Shown here piece by piece: positions 7,839 through 16,463 of a DNA stretch of 64,000 nucleotides. Every line of letters begins with the position of its first letter. The stretch's first letter is position 1. The translations under genes were made by a program, and so were the position numbers. This DNA comes from Neorhizobium huautlense (GTDB lineage Bacteria > Pseudomonadota > Alphaproteobacteria > Rhizobiales > Rhizobiaceae), in assembly GCF_030811685.1 (NCBI RefSeq), contig NZ_JAUSRF010000009.1:170508-234507 (forward strand), given 5' to 3'. The notes under the pieces are model-generated. The model was not told the DNA's origin. It saw nothing but the letters and a program-made list of their open reading frames with translations, and did not search any database.

Positions 7839-10800
7839 ATGAGCAAGCGTGCGGCACTGGCGGCCGCGCTCGCCATTACCGGTGCCGTGATCATCGTCGG
7901 CATTGCCGTCGATTATCGCAACACATCGAGTTTTCGCGAACAGCTGCGCCAGACGACACAACGCGTTTCGACGCTTTTGAGCGTACGCATGGCGGCCCGC
8001 CTGCAGACCGATCTCGATACGACCGAAAACCTGGCGCATGCCTTCATCTCCGAAAGGAGCGCGGATGCCGATCTCTTCCGGGTCGATGCGGCCCGGTATC
8101 TCGATCGCAACGAACATTTTGCCGGCATCATTACGGCGCCGAATTTCGAACTCGACCGCGTCTTTCTCCGCTCCTCGGAACAGGTGACGGGAAATGCCGT
8201 ACTGCGCGGCAATGGCACGGCGACGCTTGCCGAAGCGATCCGCGCCTACAGGGATATCGAAAAGCCGGTCGTTCTGACCAGCGATCGTTCGCGCGCCGTC
8301 GTTATGCTGATGCCGGTCTCCAATCCGGGCGACGCGGACGGCAAGTGGGGCGCCATCGCTGTGGTGATCGACAAGCTCTACCTGTTCGACAGCGCCGGCA
8401 TTTCGCTTCTGCCGCGCAAGCCCGATGCCAAGCCGATGATCGACCTGAGCTGGCTGAAGGTGGCGATCCGCGATGTGACCCGGCCCGACAATGCCACGTT
8501 TTTCGGCTCGTCTCTGAACGAGCCGCTCTCGCACATGATCGATGTTGCCGACGGGCAATGGGAATTGCAGGCCGTTCCGAAGGCGGGCTGGAACGCCGTT
8601 CCCGACAACCAGGCCGCCTTCCGGCTGCAATTGCTGCTGGCCGGCCTTGCGATGATCATTCCGGTCTTCATCGCCAGCCTTCTGATCGGCGAGCGCAACC
8701 GCAATATTGCTGCCCTTCGCCTGCGCGAAAGCACGCTGATGCAGCTGTCGCAGCGGTTTGCGCTGGCGATGGAAGCGTCCAGCATGGGCGTGTGGGAATT
8801 TACCGACGAGATGTTCTGGGATGCTCGCGCCTCCAGCCTGCATGGCGCGATGGCAAGCGACGGCGACAACCGGCTGAACGAATGGCTGGCCGCCATTCAC
8901 CCGGAAGACCGGCCGGCGGTGGAAGCCTACTTCTTCGCCTGTGCCTGCGCCAATGTCGCATCTTCCGTCATCTACCGCGTCGTGACCGCCGATGGCAGCC
9001 TGCGCCATCTGCGCTCGGCCGGTGCAGCCTATCGCAACCCGGATGGAAGCCAGCGTGTGGCCGGCATCGTCTGGGATGTGTCTGCCGACATGACGCTGAA
9101 CCAGTCGCTGCGCGCCGCCAAGGAAGACAGCGACATCAAGAATGCCGAGCTGGAATTGGCGCTGGACGAGCTTTACAGCCGCGAACAGCAGCTGGAGGAA
9201 CTGACCGCAAAACTGGGCATGGCGCTTGAATCCTACCGCTGCGGCATCTGGGAATCCCTGCCCGACAGCCGTATCGAACACTGGGATGCGCGGCTTTACC
9301 AGTTGCATGGCCTGCCCCATTCGCAAGGCAATGTGACCGCCGAACAATGGATCGAGACGATCCATCCGGAAGACCGTGCCGAGGCGCGCCGCATTTCCGC
9401 ACATTTCGGCAAGGGTAGCGACGAGCCGCTGGTGGTGCGCGTGCCGCAGCCGGATGGCAGCATCCGGTATGTGCGCTCCGTCGGCAAACTTCATATCGGC
9501 CGCGATGGTCGCCGCAAGGTGATCGGCCTTGCCTTCGACGTCACCGACGACGCCATCCTGACCGAGCAGCTGCGCGCCGCCAAACAGGAGGCGGATGCCA
9601 AGAATATTGAACTGCAGATGGCCAAGAACAGGATCGAGCACAATTCGCTGCACGACCCTTTGACCATGCTCGCCAACCGCCGCAGCCTCGATATCGCGCT
9701 CGACGAAATTTCACGCGCCAGCGAGAGCGAACGGCAGAAGCTTTCGATCCTGCATCTCGATCTCGACCGTTTCAAGCAGATCAACGATACGCTCGGCCAT
9801 GCCGCCGGCGATGCCATGCTGGTGCATACAGCCCGCATCCTTTTGCGCAGCGTCAATCCCGGTGATCTCGTGGCCCGCATCGGCGGCGACGAATTCGTCA
9901 TTCTGGTCAAGGACGATTGCAGCACGGCGCATACGGCAGCGCTTTCCAACCGCATCATCGCCGAAATCCGCCAGCCGGTGCAATTCGAGGGTTTCTCCTG
10001 TCGTTTCGGCGTCTCCATCGGCATCGCGCAGGCGACCGGCCGCAATATCGATGCGCGCCGCATGCTGGTGAATGCCGATATCGCGCTTTACCGCGCCAAG
10101 GCTCAAGGAAGAAACCGCTACGAGTTCTTCACCCAGAACCTGCAGGCGGAAATCATCACCCACAAGCGCACCGCCGACGAAGTGTTGGCGGGTATCGAAA
10201 ACGACGAGTTCGTCGCCTGGTACCAGCCGCAGTTCGATGCCCGCACGATGAAGCTGACCGGCGCCGAGGCATTGGTGCGCTGGAAACATCCGCAGCATGG
10301 CATTCTGGCGCCCGACCGGTTCCTGAAGATCGCCGACGAGCTGAACGTGACGGCAACGCTCGACCAGATCGTGTTGCAGACGGTTCTGAAGGACAAGATG
10401 CGCTGGGCGGCACTTGGGCTCGACGTGCCGAAGGTTTCGGTCAACGTCTCGTCCAAACGCCTGCATGACGACACGTTGATCGACACGCTGAAGACGCTCG
10501 CCATCACCCCCGGCCAGATTTCCTTCGAACTGGTGGAATCCATTTTTCTCGACGAAAGCGAGGATGCGGCGGCCTCCAACCTCGAACGCATCAAGGCACT
10601 CGGCATCGATATCGAGATCGACGATTTTGGCACCGGCCACACATCCATCGTCAGCCTTTTGAAGCTGAAGCCCAAGCGCCTGAAGATCGACCGCCAGCTG
10701 GTGATGCCGATCCTCAATTCGCCACAGGAACGCACGCTGGTGCGCTCGATCATCGATATCGCCCGCTCATTGGGCGTGGAAACGGTGGCGGAAGGTGTGG

Positions 10801-10955
10801 AAAGCATGGCCCATGCCGCCATGTTGCGCGAACTGGGCTGCGACCTGTTGCAGGGCTATGCCTTTGCCCGCCCGCTCGCCTTCGATGCCTTCAACGAGGC
10901 GGCGGCACGCGGTTGGGACCTTGCGACCAAGCAGGCGAACGGCACGGCGGCATAA
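7839..10955 (+). CDS. CHASE-PAS-PAS-GGDEF-EAL membrane sensor (c-di-GMP turnover)
   Basis: A protein of 1038 residues from ATG 7839. Order: N-terminal membrane helix (RAALAAALAITGAVIIVG), a CHASE-like periplasmic sensor (through VVIDKLYLF), a second membrane helix (about LLLAGLAMIIPVFIASLLI), two PAS domains, a GGDEF domain with intact IGGDEF, and an EAL domain with EALVRWKHP, DDFGTGHTS and ETVAEGVES. Both catalytic signatures are intact, so it could make and break c-di-GMP; the net direction cannot be told. An in-frame GTG at 7773 is an alternative start. It is a single gene ahead of aroC, not part of that pathway. Confidence 0.9.
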   Translation: MSKRAALAAALAITGAVIIVGIAVDYRNTSSFREQLRQTTQRVSTLLSVRMAARLQTDLDTTENLAHAFISERSADADLFRVDAARYLDRNEHFAGIITAPNFELDRVFLRSSEQVTGNAVLRGNGTATLAEAIRAYRDIEKPVVLTSDRSRAVVMLMPVSNPGDADGKWGAIAVVIDKLYLFDSAGISLLPRKPDAKPMIDLSWLKVAIRDVTRPDNATFFGSSLNEPLSHMIDVADGQWELQAVPKAGWNAVPDNQAAFRLQLLLAGLAMIIPVFIASLLIGERNRNIAALRLRESTLMQLSQRFALAMEASSMGVWEFTDEMFWDARASSLHGAMASDGDNRLNEWLAAIHPEDRPAVEAYFFACACANVASSVIYRVVTADGSLRHLRSAGAAYRNPDGSQRVAGIVWDVSADMTLNQSLRAAKEDSDIKNAELELALDELYSREQQLEELTAKLGMALESYRCGIWESLPDSRIEHWDARLYQLHGLPHSQGNVTAEQWIETIHPEDRAEARRISAHFGKGSDEPLVVRVPQPDGSIRYVRSVGKLHIGRDGRRKVIGLAFDVTDDAILTEQLRAAKQEADAKNIELQMAKNRIEHNSLHDPLTMLANRRSLDIALDEISRASESERQKLSILHLDLDRFKQINDTLGHAAGDAMLVHTARILLRSVNPGDLVARIGGDEFVILVKDDCSTAHTAALSNRIIAEIRQPVQFEGFSCRFGVSIGIAQATGRNIDARRMLVNADIALYRAKAQGRNRYEFFTQNLQAEIITHKRTADEVLAGIENDEFVAWYQPQFDARTMKLTGAEALVRWKHPQHGILAPDRFLKIADELNVTATLDQIVLQTVLKDKMRWAALGLDVPKVSVNVSSKRLHDDTLIDTLKTLAITPGQISFELVESIFLDESEDAAASNLERIKALGIDIEIDDFGTGHTSIVSLLKLKPKRLKIDRQLVMPILNSPQERTLVRSIIDIARSLGVETVAEGVESMAHAAMLRELGCDLLQGYAFARPLAFDAFNEAAARGWDLATKQANGTAA

Positions 10956-10992
10956 AAGGCTTTCCCCTGAGAGCGTATTTTAATATGACAAA

Positions 10993-11034
10993 CCCGCTTC
11001 AAGGCGGGAACGGATCCCGCGCTTTAGCGGGGTC
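10993..11034. promoter_or_regulatory. Two hairpins directly ahead of aroC
   Basis: CCCGC-(6)-GCGGG at 10993-11008 is followed by GATCCCGC-(6)-GCGGGGTC at 11013-11034, which ends two bases before the aroC ATG. The second stem contains the only purine-rich ribosome-site candidate (GCGGGG). Either the first stem terminates the preceding gene, or the second limits aroC translation; neither is proven. Confidence 0.4.
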
Positions 11035-11036
11035 CC

Positions 11037-12134
11037 ATGTCGCATAATTCCTTCGGTCATCTTTTCCGTGTCACCACCTGGGGCGAAAGCCATGGTCCGG
11101 CGCTCGGCTGCGTCGTTGACGGCTGCCCTCCCGGCCTGCGCTTCACGCTGGCCGACATCCAGCAGTGGCTGGACAAGCGCAAGCCCGGCCAGTCCCGCTT
11201 CGTGACACAGCGCCGCGAGGCCGACGAGGTGAAGGTGCTTTCGGGCGTGATGCTGGACGCGGACGGCGAGACGATGATCTCGACCGGCACGCCGATTTCC
11301 ATGCTGATCGAAAACACCGACCAGCGCTCCAAGGATTACGGCGAGATCGCCCGCCAGTATCGCCCCGGCCACGCCGACTATACCTATGACACCAAATACG
11401 GCATCCGCGACTATCGCGGCGGTGGCCGGTCCTCCGCCCGCGAAACCGCGGCGCGTGTGGCGGCTGGCGGCATTGCCCGCCTCGTCGTGCCGGGTGTGAC
11501 GGTGCGTGGCGCGCTGGTGCAGATCGGCAAACACAAGATCAACCGCGCCAACTGGGACTGGGCACAGGTGAACGAAAACCCGTTCTTCTGCCCCGACCCG
11601 GAAATGGTACCGGTGTGGGAAGACTATCTCGACGGCATCCGCAAGGCCGGCTCTTCCATCGGCGCCGTGGTCGAAGTGGTGGCGGAAGGCGTGCCGGCCG
11701 GTCTTGGCGCGCCGATCTATGCCAAACTCGATCAGGATATCGCATCGCTGCTGATGTCCATCAACGCCGTCAAGGGTGTGGAGATCGGCGACGGTTTTGC
11801 CTCCGCCGAACTGACCGGCGAGGAAAACGCCGACCAGATGCGCATGGGCAATGACGGCGAACCGATCTTCCTCTCCAACCATGCCGGCGGCATTTTGGGC
11901 GGCATCTCGACCGGCCAGCCGCTCGTTGCCCGTTTCGCTATCAAGCCGACCTCCTCGATCCTCACCGAACGTCAGTCTATCGACGCCGATGGCAAGAATG
12001 TCGACGTGCGCACCAAGGGCCGCCACGACCCGTGCGTCGGCATCCGCGCCGTGCCGATCGGCGAGGCCATGGTGGCCTGCGCCATCGCCGACCATTTTTT
12101 ACGCGATCGCGGCCAGACCGGGCGGCTGGACTGA
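11037..12134 (+). CDS. aroC: Chorismate synthase
   Basis: A 365-residue enzyme that makes chorismate from 5-enolpyruvylshikimate 3-phosphate with reduced FMN, the last step of the shikimate pathway. The N terminus [20 protein letters not shown] is the family signature, followed by [30 protein letters not shown], and the later [12 protein letters not shown] and [13 protein letters not shown] blocks. Full length and intact. It starts two bases after a hairpin that may mask its ribosome site. Confidence 0.97.
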   Translation: MSHNSFGHLFRVTTWGESHGPALGCVVDGCPPGLRFTLADIQQWLDKRKPGQSRFVTQRREADEVKVLSGVMLDADGETMISTGTPISMLIENTDQRSKDYGEIARQYRPGHADYTYDTKYGIRDYRGGGRSSARETAARVAAGGIARLVVPGVTVRGALVQIGKHKINRANWDWAQVNENPFFCPDPEMVPVWEDYLDGIRKAGSSIGAVVEVVAEGVPAGLGAPIYAKLDQDIASLLMSINAVKGVEIGDGFASAELTGEENADQMRMGNDGEPIFLSNHAGGILGGISTGQPLVARFAIKPTSSILTERQSIDADGKNVDVRTKGRHDPCVGIRAVPIGEAMVACAIADHFLRDRGQTGRLD

Positions 12135-12215
12135 ACAGCCCCAATACCCCCTGATCCGCAGGATTGCGGAGCATGCCGACATGAGAGATCGTCGCTCGTT
12201 GCTGGGGGGCGATTT

Positions 12216-12227
12216 TTCGTGTACGAA
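12216..12227. promoter_or_regulatory. Inverted repeat abutting the brnT start
   Basis: TTCGT-GT-ACGAA, a perfect 5-base inverted repeat, ends two bases before the brnT ATG at 12230. In BrnTA systems the antitoxin or complex represses its own promoter, so this is the natural operator candidate. No clear ribosome site lies between it and the start codon. Confidence 0.45.
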
Positions 12228-12229
12228 TA

Positions 12230-12478
12230 ATGCGGATTGTCTGGGACGAACGGAAGCGGATCGCTAACATCGAGAAACATCATCTCGATTTCAGCGATCT
12301 ATCCGAGGAGTTCTTTCTGTCCGCTGTCACTGTTCCGGCAAAGCTTGGTCGCCGCAAAGCGATCGGGCGTTTGCAGAATGGCGTGATCGCCGCAATTTTC
12401 CTGATGTTGGGTTCGGAAGGGCTGTCGGTGATTTCCATGCGCCCTGCCCGCCAAGACGAACGGAAGCTTATCGAATGA
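12230..12478 (+). CDS. brnT: BrnT-family toxin
   Basis: An 82-residue RelE-fold RNase toxin of type II system BrnTA. The start MRIVWDERKRIANIEKHHLDF is the family pattern (WD.KR..N..KH.L.F) and the end ISMRPARQDERKLIE matches the conserved basic C terminus. The overlap of four bases with brnA is the usual toxin-first order. The start codon follows an inverted repeat and no strong ribosome site is visible. Expected action is to cut mRNA when free of BrnA. Confidence 0.85.
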   Translation: MRIVWDERKRIANIEKHHLDFSDLSEEFFLSAVTVPAKLGRRKAIGRLQNGVIAAIFLMLGSEGLSVISMRPARQDERKLIE

Positions 12479-12792
12479 CCACGAAGCCCCATAAGCAAAC
12501 GGAATTCCAGCCCGGCCGTGGTTATACCAAGGAAGACTGGGACGAGGTTTCCGACAATCCGCCCTGGACGGCAGAGGAGTTGAAAAACGCCCGCCCCTTC
12601 CGCGAAGTCTTTCCCGAACTCGCCGCCAAGATGGAAAAAGAAATCGCCGCCCGTGGCCGCCCCCGCGTCGAGGCCCCGAAAGTGGCCGTCACCTTGCGAC
12701 TTGATCCCGATGTGCTGGAAAAATACAAGGCCGGCGGCAAGGATTGGCGCGCCACCATGGCAGCCGAACTGCGCAAGGCGGCAGGGCTTTAA
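12475..12792 (+). CDS. brnA: BrnA-family antitoxin
   Basis: A 105-residue antitoxin. The C-terminal VAVTLRLDPDVLEKYKAGGKDWRATMAAEL is the ribbon-helix-helix DNA-binding end typical of BrnA; the N-terminal half, with DWDEVSDNPPWTAEELKNARPFREVFPEL, is the part that contacts the toxin in this family. It overlaps brnT by 4 bases. It likely neutralises BrnT and represses the operon through the repeat at 12216-12227. Confidence 0.85.
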   Translation: MTTKPHKQTEFQPGRGYTKEDWDEVSDNPPWTAEELKNARPFREVFPELAAKMEKEIAARGRPRVEAPKVAVTLRLDPDVLEKYKAGGKDWRATMAAELRKAAGL

Positions 12793-12801
12793 CGCCGCAC
12801 C

Positions 12802-13995
12802 CTATTCCCCGCGCCAGCCCTCCAGAAACCGCACGCTCTCCACCCCGGCAAACCGCGCCATGCGCATCAGTTCCGCCTCCAGCTTTTCCAGCCTTCCCGC
12901 TGATGCCCGAACGCCGGGTTCCAGCCACAGGCGCTTGACATCCAGCGTGCCCGCCTTGCGGTCTGCCTTCATGTCGATGCGGCCGATCATGCGGTCGCCT
13001 TCCATCAGCGGGAAGACATAATAACCGTAGATGCGTTTCGGTTCGGGGACAAAAATCTCGATGCGGTAATTGAAATTGAACAGCCGCTCGGCCCGATCAC
13101 GGTCGCGCAACAGCGGATCGAAGGGGCTGAGCACGCGGATGCGGTTGGGCGGCTCCGGTATTTTTTCCAGATTTTCCGGAAACCCGGCAAGGGCATACGA
13201 CGGTCGCGGGCGGCCACCGTTGGCGGGTGTGATGAGAATTTCGACCAATTCGTCGCGATGGGTTTCGACCCACATTTTTGCTTCGAGCGGCGTCACCAGT
13301 GCCCAGAAGGCGGCAATTTCGCCAGACGTAGCAAACCCCAGACGCGTCAGCGCGCTGCGGCAGGCCCAGTCGATAAAAACCTCTTCCGTCACTTCCGGCT
13401 CGTGGTGATGCTGCGGCAGGACACGTTCGGTGAGGTCGTAGATCTTTTGAAAATTGCGGCGCCCGGCGATGCAGAGCTTGCCGATATGCCAGTAATATTC
13501 GAGCGCCGTCTTGTTGGGATGCCAGTTCCACCAGCCGCCGGACTTGTGGTCCTCGGCCTTCATGTCGCGTGACATGATCGCGCCGTTTTCGGCGATATGG
13601 CGAAAGGTTTCCTCAAAGGCGGAGTCGTAATTTTCGCCCTGCCATTTTTTCCAGCGTTCTGCCAGATGCGGTTCGCGGCGGCGAAACCGATGTTTCCAGT
13701 AGCGGAAAAACTCGGATGGCAGGATGGAAGCATCATGCGTCCAATGCTCGAAAAGCGCACCATCCTTTTCCAGAAGCGTGGTCAGGTGATCGCGCCGATA
13801 GGTCTGGTTGCGGGAAAACAGGATCATGTGATGGGCGCGCTCGACGGTAGCAATACTGTCCACCTGCACGAAACCGAGGCCATGGATCAGGGACAGCAGC
13901 CCCGCCTTGTCGAGTGCCCGGTTGGGCGCGGCGGAAAGCCCCTGCCGCTCCAGAAAAATGCGCCGTGCCTGTTCATTCGAGATCAGAATAGCCAT
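12802..13995 (-). CDS. AlkX/YcaQ-type DNA glycosylase (HTH_42 family)
   Basis: A 397-residue protein of the winged-helix HTH_42 family, whose studied members (AlkZ, E. coli YcaQ/AlkX) unhook DNA interstrand crosslinks and excise bulky alkylated bases. The start ISNEQARRIFLERQGL and the segment FVQVDSIATVERAHH are typical; the Q-V-D at residues 44-46 corresponds to the QxD form of the catalytic motif in the AlkX branch. Later blocks include the HDASILPSEFFRYWKHRFRRRE segment split over the fold and the C-terminal RVLSPFDPLLRDRDRAERLFNF. Its stop lies 9 bases from that of brnA, the genes being convergent. Confidence 0.8.
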   Translation of the reverse strand: MAILISNEQARRIFLERQGLSAAPNRALDKAGLLSLIHGLGFVQVDSIATVERAHHMILFSRNQTYRRDHLTTLLEKDGALFEHWTHDASILPSEFFRYWKHRFRRREPHLAERWKKWQGENYDSAFEETFRHIAENGAIMSRDMKAEDHKSGGWWNWHPNKTALEYYWHIGKLCIAGRRNFQKIYDLTERVLPQHHHEPEVTEEVFIDWACRSALTRLGFATSGEIAAFWALVTPLEAKMWVETHRDELVEILITPANGGRPRPSYALAGFPENLEKIPEPPNRIRVLSPFDPLLRDRDRAERLFNFNYRIEIFVPEPKRIYGYYVFPLMEGDRMIGRIDMKADRKAGTLDVKRLWLEPGVRASAGRLEKLEAELMRMARFAGVESVRFLEGWRGE

Positions 13996-14103
13996 GAATT
14001 GGAGACTATGGCCTTCTGTCGCGAAGTCAATGTTCTTTTTTTGTTCTTAATTCCCCTCAATCCTGATAGAGTTTATAGAGCGGGTCTGAATTGAGGGACC
14101 GGC

Positions 14104-14784
14104 TTGGACATCCATTTCGAACAGGCAAGCGTGCGGTATGACGCCCGCACCGCGCTCGAACCGCTGACACTGCGCCTGAGCGAGCGGCGCATCGGCGTGA
14201 TCGGGCTGAACGGTTCCGGCAAGACCACGTTCGCGCGGCTGATCAACGGACTGGTGAAACCGTCTTCGGGCCGGGTTTGCGTCAACGGTTTCGATACGGT
14301 GAAGAACGCGGAGACGGTGCGGGCCGAGGCCGGCTTTATTTTCCAGAACCCGCAGAACCAGATCATCCTGCCGATATTGAAAGAAGATATCGCGCTCGGG
14401 CTGAAGCGGAAAAAGCTCTCCAATGCGCAGATCGAGGCGGCCGTCGCAGCGGTGCTTGCCCGCTTCGGCATTCCACATCTGGCCGATCGCCGCACCCACG
14501 AACTTTCCGGTGGCGAGCTGCAGCTTTCGGCATTTGCCTCGGTTCTGGTGACGGAACCCAAAATTCTCATCCTCGACGAGCCGACCAACCAGCTGGACCT
14601 GAAAAACCGCAATCTGGTGGAACGCACCATGGCGGGCATGGATGAAAACCTGATCGTCATCACCCATGATCTGGCGCTGATCGAAGGGTTTGACCGGGTC
14701 CTGCTGTTTTCGAAAGGGCTGCTGATCGGCGATGGAAACCCCGGTGACGTGATCGCGCAGTACAAAACGCTGGCCGGCGCATGA
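14104..14784 (+). CDS. bioM: Energy-coupling ATPase of biotin transporter
   Basis: A 226-residue ABC ATPase of the energy-coupling factor type. Walker A GLNGSGKTT is at 34-42, the Q-loop at FQNPQNQ (80-86), the signature LSGGE at 134-138, Walker B LILDEP at 155-160, and the switch histidine in VITHD. The Q-loop FQNPQNQ is typical of ECF ATPases and the overlap with a BioN-like start points to BioM, which with BioN and BioY imports biotin. The start is TTG. Its partner bioN is broken here and no bioY lies in the window, so this copy may be without its usual function. Confidence 0.85.
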   Translation: MDIHFEQASVRYDARTALEPLTLRLSERRIGVIGLNGSGKTTFARLINGLVKPSSGRVCVNGFDTVKNAETVRAEAGFIFQNPQNQIILPILKEDIALGLKRKKLSNAQIEAAVAAVLARFGIPHLADRRTHELSGGELQLSAFASVLVTEPKILILDEPTNQLDLKNRNLVERTMAGMDENLIVITHDLALIEGFDRVLLFSKGLLIGDGNPGDVIAQYKTLAGA

Positions 14785-14940
14785 ACACGCTTTGTCTTGA
14801 CGGGCAAAGCCTGCTGCACCGGCCATCGACCACGGCAAAAAACCGGGCGGACTGGCAGCATTCAGCCTCGCCCTGTTTGCGCCCAGTCATCCGCTCCTAC
14901 GTGCCCTTGCAAGCGTCTTTGCAGGCCGCGCCGTGATGAT
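14781..14940 (+). pseudogene. bioN: Remnant of bioN (ECF transporter T component)
   Basis: The ATG at 14781 overlaps the bioM stop by four bases, as in intact bioMN operons. The first 20 codons give MNTLCLDGQSLLHRPSTTAK, a BioN-like start; then the frame shifts at the run of six A at 14837-14842, and the other frame continues with GGLAAFSLALFAPSHPLLRALASVF, which looks like the first membrane helix. After about 50 residues the likeness ends and a palindromic repeat follows. A full BioN is about 200 residues, so this is both frameshifted and truncated. Confidence 0.6.
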
Positions 14941-14968
14941 GGAGGAACCGTCATGGCGCAGCGGGCTT

Positions 14969-15032
14969 GCCCCCTCTCCCGTTGTGGGCGGCCGAAGGAC
15001 GGAGAGCCCGGTTGGCTGGGAGGGGTATTTTT
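14969..15032. repeat. Palindromic intergenic repeat after bioN remnant
   Basis: About 64 bases beginning TGCCCCCTCTCCCG and ending GGGAGGGGTA, with flanking arms that can pair around a GC-rich centre. It resembles the other RIME-like repeats in the window but is a different subtype. It sits exactly where the rest of bioN would be expected, so it may mark the deletion point. The rest of the gap up to 15107 holds only the leader of the next gene. Confidence 0.5.
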
Positions 15033-15107
15033 CACCGCTTGAAAAGCCTCGCCGCAACGCCATCTGGAACAGGCCCATCACCGGGCACCAAGGAGAATGA
15101 GGCCGCC

Positions 15108-16043
15108 ATGACCACGCGCCTTTACGAACACGAGATCTTTCTCGAGCACAACACGCCGCCCGGACACCCGGAGCGCGCCGACCGGCTGCGCTCGCTGGCG
15201 ATCGCGCTCGAACACCCGTATTTCGCCGATCTCGACCGCAAACCGGCGCCGCAGGCCAATGAGGACACCGTGATGCTGGCGCATCCGGAAGAACATCTGT
15301 TCTCCGTCATGCGGCAGGTGCCGGAAGAAGACGGCGCGATCCACCAGCTGGAAGCCGACACCTATCTGAGCCCCAAGAGCCTGCAGGCGGCGCTGACCGG
15401 CATTGGTGGTGCGATGGCGGCCGTGGATGACGTGATGACGGGCAAGGTGGACAACGCCTTCGTGGCCGCCCGTCCGCCCGGCCACCATGCGGAAAAATCC
15501 AAGGCCATGGGTTTCTGCCTGTTCAACAACGTGGCGATCGCCGCACGACATGCGCAAAAGGTTTACGGTGCCGAACGTGTCGCCATCGTCGATTGGGACG
15601 TGCATCACGGCAACGGTACGCAGGACATTTTTTGGGACGATCCGTCGGTGCTGTTCTGCTCCACCCACCAGATGCCGCTTTACCCCTTTACCGGTGCAAA
15701 GAACGAGACGGGCACGAAGAACAACATCGTCAATGCGCCTCTCGCCACCAATGACGGCAGCGATCATTTTCGCGAGGCCTTCAAATCCCGCGTTCTGCCG
15801 GCGCTTGAAAACTTTCGGCCGGATTTCCTTCTGATTTCCGCCGGTTTCGATGCGCATCACCGCGATCCGCTGGCGCAGATCAACCTTGTCGGCAACGATT
15901 TCGACTGGGCGACCGGGCGGCTGATGGAGATCGCCGGCAAATATGCCGGCAACCGGGTCGTCAGCCTGCTTGAAGGTGGTTATGATCTGGAAGGGCTGGC
16001 CGAATCGGCGGGCCTGCATATCAGCAGATTGATGAAGGGCTAA
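15108..16043 (+). CDS. Histone deacetylase / acetoin utilisation family protein
   Basis: A 311-residue zinc-dependent deacetylase-fold protein. Visible motifs are the N-terminal [37 protein letters not shown] (the paired active-site histidines), [15 protein letters not shown] (metal ligands Asp and His), and [16 protein letters not shown] (metal-binding Asp). All catalytic residues are present. Bacterial members act on acetyl-lysine or acetylpolyamines; the substrate here is unknown. ATG 15108 begins the family N terminus. It is one base ahead of xseB, so the two form an operon, an order I recall from other rhizobia. Confidence 0.9.
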   Translation: MTTRLYEHEIFLEHNTPPGHPERADRLRSLAIALEHPYFADLDRKPAPQANEDTVMLAHPEEHLFSVMRQVPEEDGAIHQLEADTYLSPKSLQAALTGIGGAMAAVDDVMTGKVDNAFVAARPPGHHAEKSKAMGFCLFNNVAIAARHAQKVYGAERVAIVDWDVHHGNGTQDIFWDDPSVLFCSTHQMPLYPFTGAKNETGTKNNIVNAPLATNDGSDHFREAFKSRVLPALENFRPDFLLISAGFDAHHRDPLAQINLVGNDFDWATGRLMEIAGKYAGNRVVSLLEGGYDLEGLAESAGLHISRLMKG

Positions 16044-16044
16044 C

Positions 16045-16299
16045 ATGTCGGACCAGGTCGAGATCAACGATGTCAGCGCCTATTCCTTCGAGAAGGCTGT
16101 CGCCGAACTCGAAAGCATCGTGGCCCGGCTGGAACGCGGTGATGTGGCGCTGGACGAATCCATCGCCATTTACGAGCGCGGCGAAGCCTTGAAGAAACAT
16201 TGCGAAAAGCTGCTCTCCGCCGCCGAAAACCGCATCGAAAAGATCCGCCTCGACCGCGCCGGCAAACCGCAGGGTACCGAGCCGCTGGACGGCGAATAA
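16045..16299 (+). CDS. xseB: Exodeoxyribonuclease VII small subunit
   Basis: An 84-residue protein matching Xse[22 protein letters not shown], then [19 protein letters not shown] and the helical end [12 protein letters not shown]. With the large subunit XseA it forms the single-strand-specific exonuclease VII used in DNA repair. xseA is not in the window. It begins one base after the deacetylase gene, so it is probably translated from the same message. Confidence 0.93.
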   Translation: MSDQVEINDVSAYSFEKAVAELESIVARLERGDVALDESIAIYERGEALKKHCEKLLSAAENRIEKIRLDRAGKPQGTEPLDGE

Positions 16300-16463
16300 C
16301 GGCCATGTGACCGCCGGTCTTCCCGACGAAGGGCGGACCGTTCAAATGCCATCCATTATCTTGAACCGACTTTCATCGGCTACACCTTATCTGCCTGAAC
16401 AGAAACGGCAGGTCTGTGTGGGAAGCAGGTCTGCCTTGGGGTCAAGGTGGGGCATTTGGGGTC

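Noticed and set aside
14060..14085. Possible BioR site (TTATAGA) upstream of bioM
   Set aside because: Only one half matches the TTATmkATAA palindrome; too weak to report as a site.
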